Source of the DNA: Herpetosiphonaceae bacterium
GTDB taxonomy: Bacteria > Chloroflexota > Chloroflexia > Chloroflexales > Herpetosiphonaceae
NCBI GenBank assembly: GCA_026003835.1
Contig: BPHZ01000001.1
Location: 70,001 to 134,000, forward strand
Reading direction: 5' to 3'
DNA length: 64,000 nucleotides
Positions 63,083 to 64,000 of this stretch are shown in pieces. The notes below the pieces were generated by a model that worked only from the letters and a program-made list of their open reading frames with translations, made no database searches and had not been told where the DNA came from. The translations under genes were made by a program, and so were the position numbers. The number at the start of each line of letters is the position of its first letter. Positions within the stretch are counted from its first letter, which is position 1.

Positions 63083-63191
63083 ACGCTTTACGATCCGTCC
63101 TGCGCCCGATGCTCCTGTCTTGACAGCTGCGCTACACTAGATCGTCTCAGCAAACCATGAAGTTGATATCCGGATCACATGGAGGGATGAT

Positions 63192-64000
63192 ATGCAGCTG
63201 CTGAAAGGTAAAGTCGCTGTGGTTGCTGGTGCGACTCGCGGCGCGGGACGCGGTATCGCTTGCATGCTCGGCGAGGCAGGCGCCACCGTCTATTGTACGG
63301 GACGGAGCGTTCGCGGGAAGCCGGCGACGGGTAATCGCCCAGAGACGATCGACGAAACCGCTGAGATGGTGACCGCTCGCGGCGGCAACGGTATCGCCGT
63401 CCAGGTTGACCACACCGTGCCGGAACAGGTCAAAGCGCTTTTTGAGCGTGTCAGGGCGGAGCAGGGACGCCTTGACCTGCTCGTCAATGATGTTTGGGGC
63501 GGCGACGAGCTGACCGAGTGGGGGCGACCCTTCTGGGAGCATTCCCTGGACAAAGGGCTGCTGATGCAACAGCGAGCGGTCCACACTCACATCATCACCA
63601 GTCACTATGGCGTACCGCTGATGGTCGAGCGCCGCCAGGGCCTGGTCATTGAGATCACCGATGGCGATACCCTTAGCTACCGCGGCAATCTCTTCTATGA
63701 CCTTGCCAAGATATCGGCGATTCGCCTGGCGCTCGCGATGGCCGAGGAGCTACGCAGCTACAACGTCACCGCCCTGGCCCTTACCCCTGGCTATCTCCGC
63801 TCCGAGGCAATGCTGGATGGTTTTGGGGTTACAGAGGCGAACTGGCAGGACGCGATCAAGCAGGACCCTCACTTTGCCGCATCGGAGACTCCTTTCTACA
63901 TTGGACGCGCGGTTGTGGCGCTAGCTTCGGATCCGCGAGTAGCGGAGAAGACAGGCCGCGTGCTGAGCACCTGGAATCTGGCGGAGGAGTATGGGTTTAC
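63192..64000 (+). CDS. Short-chain dehydrogenase/reductase, partial (runs off the right edge)
   Basis: From the ATG at 63192, behind GGAGGG, the translation opens MQLLKGKVAVVAGATRGAGRG, the NAD(P)-binding TGxxxGxG-type motif, then LLVNDVWGGDE. The catalytic Tyr and Lys are in FYDLAKISAIRLALA, and the cofactor loop TPGYLRSEAM follows. It resembles the DHRS1-like SDR subgroup, usually about 290-300 residues, so only a little of the C-terminus is missing. Confidence 0.88.
   Translation, partial: MQLLKGKVAVVAGATRGAGRGIACMLGEAGATVYCTGRSVRGKPATGNRPETIDETAEMVTARGGNGIAVQVDHTVPEQVKALFERVRAEQGRLDLLVNDVWGGDELTEWGRPFWEHSLDKGLLMQQRAVHTHIITSHYGVPLMVERRQGLVIEITDGDTLSYRGNLFYDLAKISAIRLALAMAEELRSYNVTALALTPGYLRSEAMLDGFGVTEANWQDAIKQDPHFAASETPFYIGRAVVALASDPRVAEKTGRVLSTWNLAEEYGF

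Overview
The window looks like a chromosome segment of a GC-rich bacterium, most probably a member of the Chloroflexota (Chloroflexia-like). This is inferred from gene content and style: a very long GH13 protein next to a PurD-like protein, DUF951, a decaprenyl-phosphate phosphoribosyltransferase-type UbiA upstream of lepA, Thr/Pro-linker lipoproteins, and sulfur-oxidation rhodanese genes. No rRNA, tRNA or CRISPR array was seen. The species was not determined.

Region 1 (1-26,000) is a nonribosomal peptide gene cluster. On the minus strand are a cysteine-synthase-fold PLP enzyme and a translationally coupled ATP-grasp ligase that runs off the left edge. After an AT-rich divergent control region, twelve genes run on the plus strand. 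They are a GT4 glycosyltransferase fused to a C-A-PCP module, a second NRPS (C-A-PCP-E-TE), an 82-residue orphan, an ApgM-like alkaline-phosphatase-superfamily enzyme, a threonine aldolase-type PLP enzyme, a LolD/MacB-type exporter (ATPase plus 1098-residue permease), a type II thioesterase, two more ABC exporters (DrrAB-like and NatAB-like), and an argininosuccinate-lyase-family enzyme. Pocket residues suggest an Ile-like residue for module 1 and Val, epimerised to D-Val, for module 2. The two modules share almost identical DNA except for about 460 bp that encode the amino-acid pocket, which looks like a natural A-subdomain exchange. I do not recognise this gene combination as a described pathway. 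It is the best candidate for a new system here.

Region 2 (26,000-43,900) is mostly housekeeping: a cyclase/formamidase-like hydrolase, YhbY, a glycerate kinase with an apparently leaderless promoter, a PurD-like protein coupled to a large GH13 protein, a LeuB-type dehydrogenase, a thiolase, a hot-dog thioesterase, DUF951, a frameshifted YabN-type methylase-MazG gene, a parvulin lipoprotein, LepA, a UbiA family prenyltransferase and a two-domain lipoprotein.

Region 3 (44,000-64,000) holds a VTT membrane protein, a MOSC protein, a methyltransferase with a Trm112-like zinc knuckle, a peptide-binding lipoprotein, HisS, a DJ-1/PfpI protein, a TIM-barrel glycosidase-like protein, a GDPD, a two-repeat hypothetical protein, an ECF sigma/anti-sigma pair, a sulfur operon (MBL-rhodanese, rhodanese, TauE/SafE, rhodanese-DUF2892), TfoX, RarA, an isolated rpsD, a small membrane protein and a partial SDR.

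A family of roughly 90-100 bp palindromic intergenic repeats recurs through the window. Several copies begin exactly in the TAG stop codon of the neighbouring gene.
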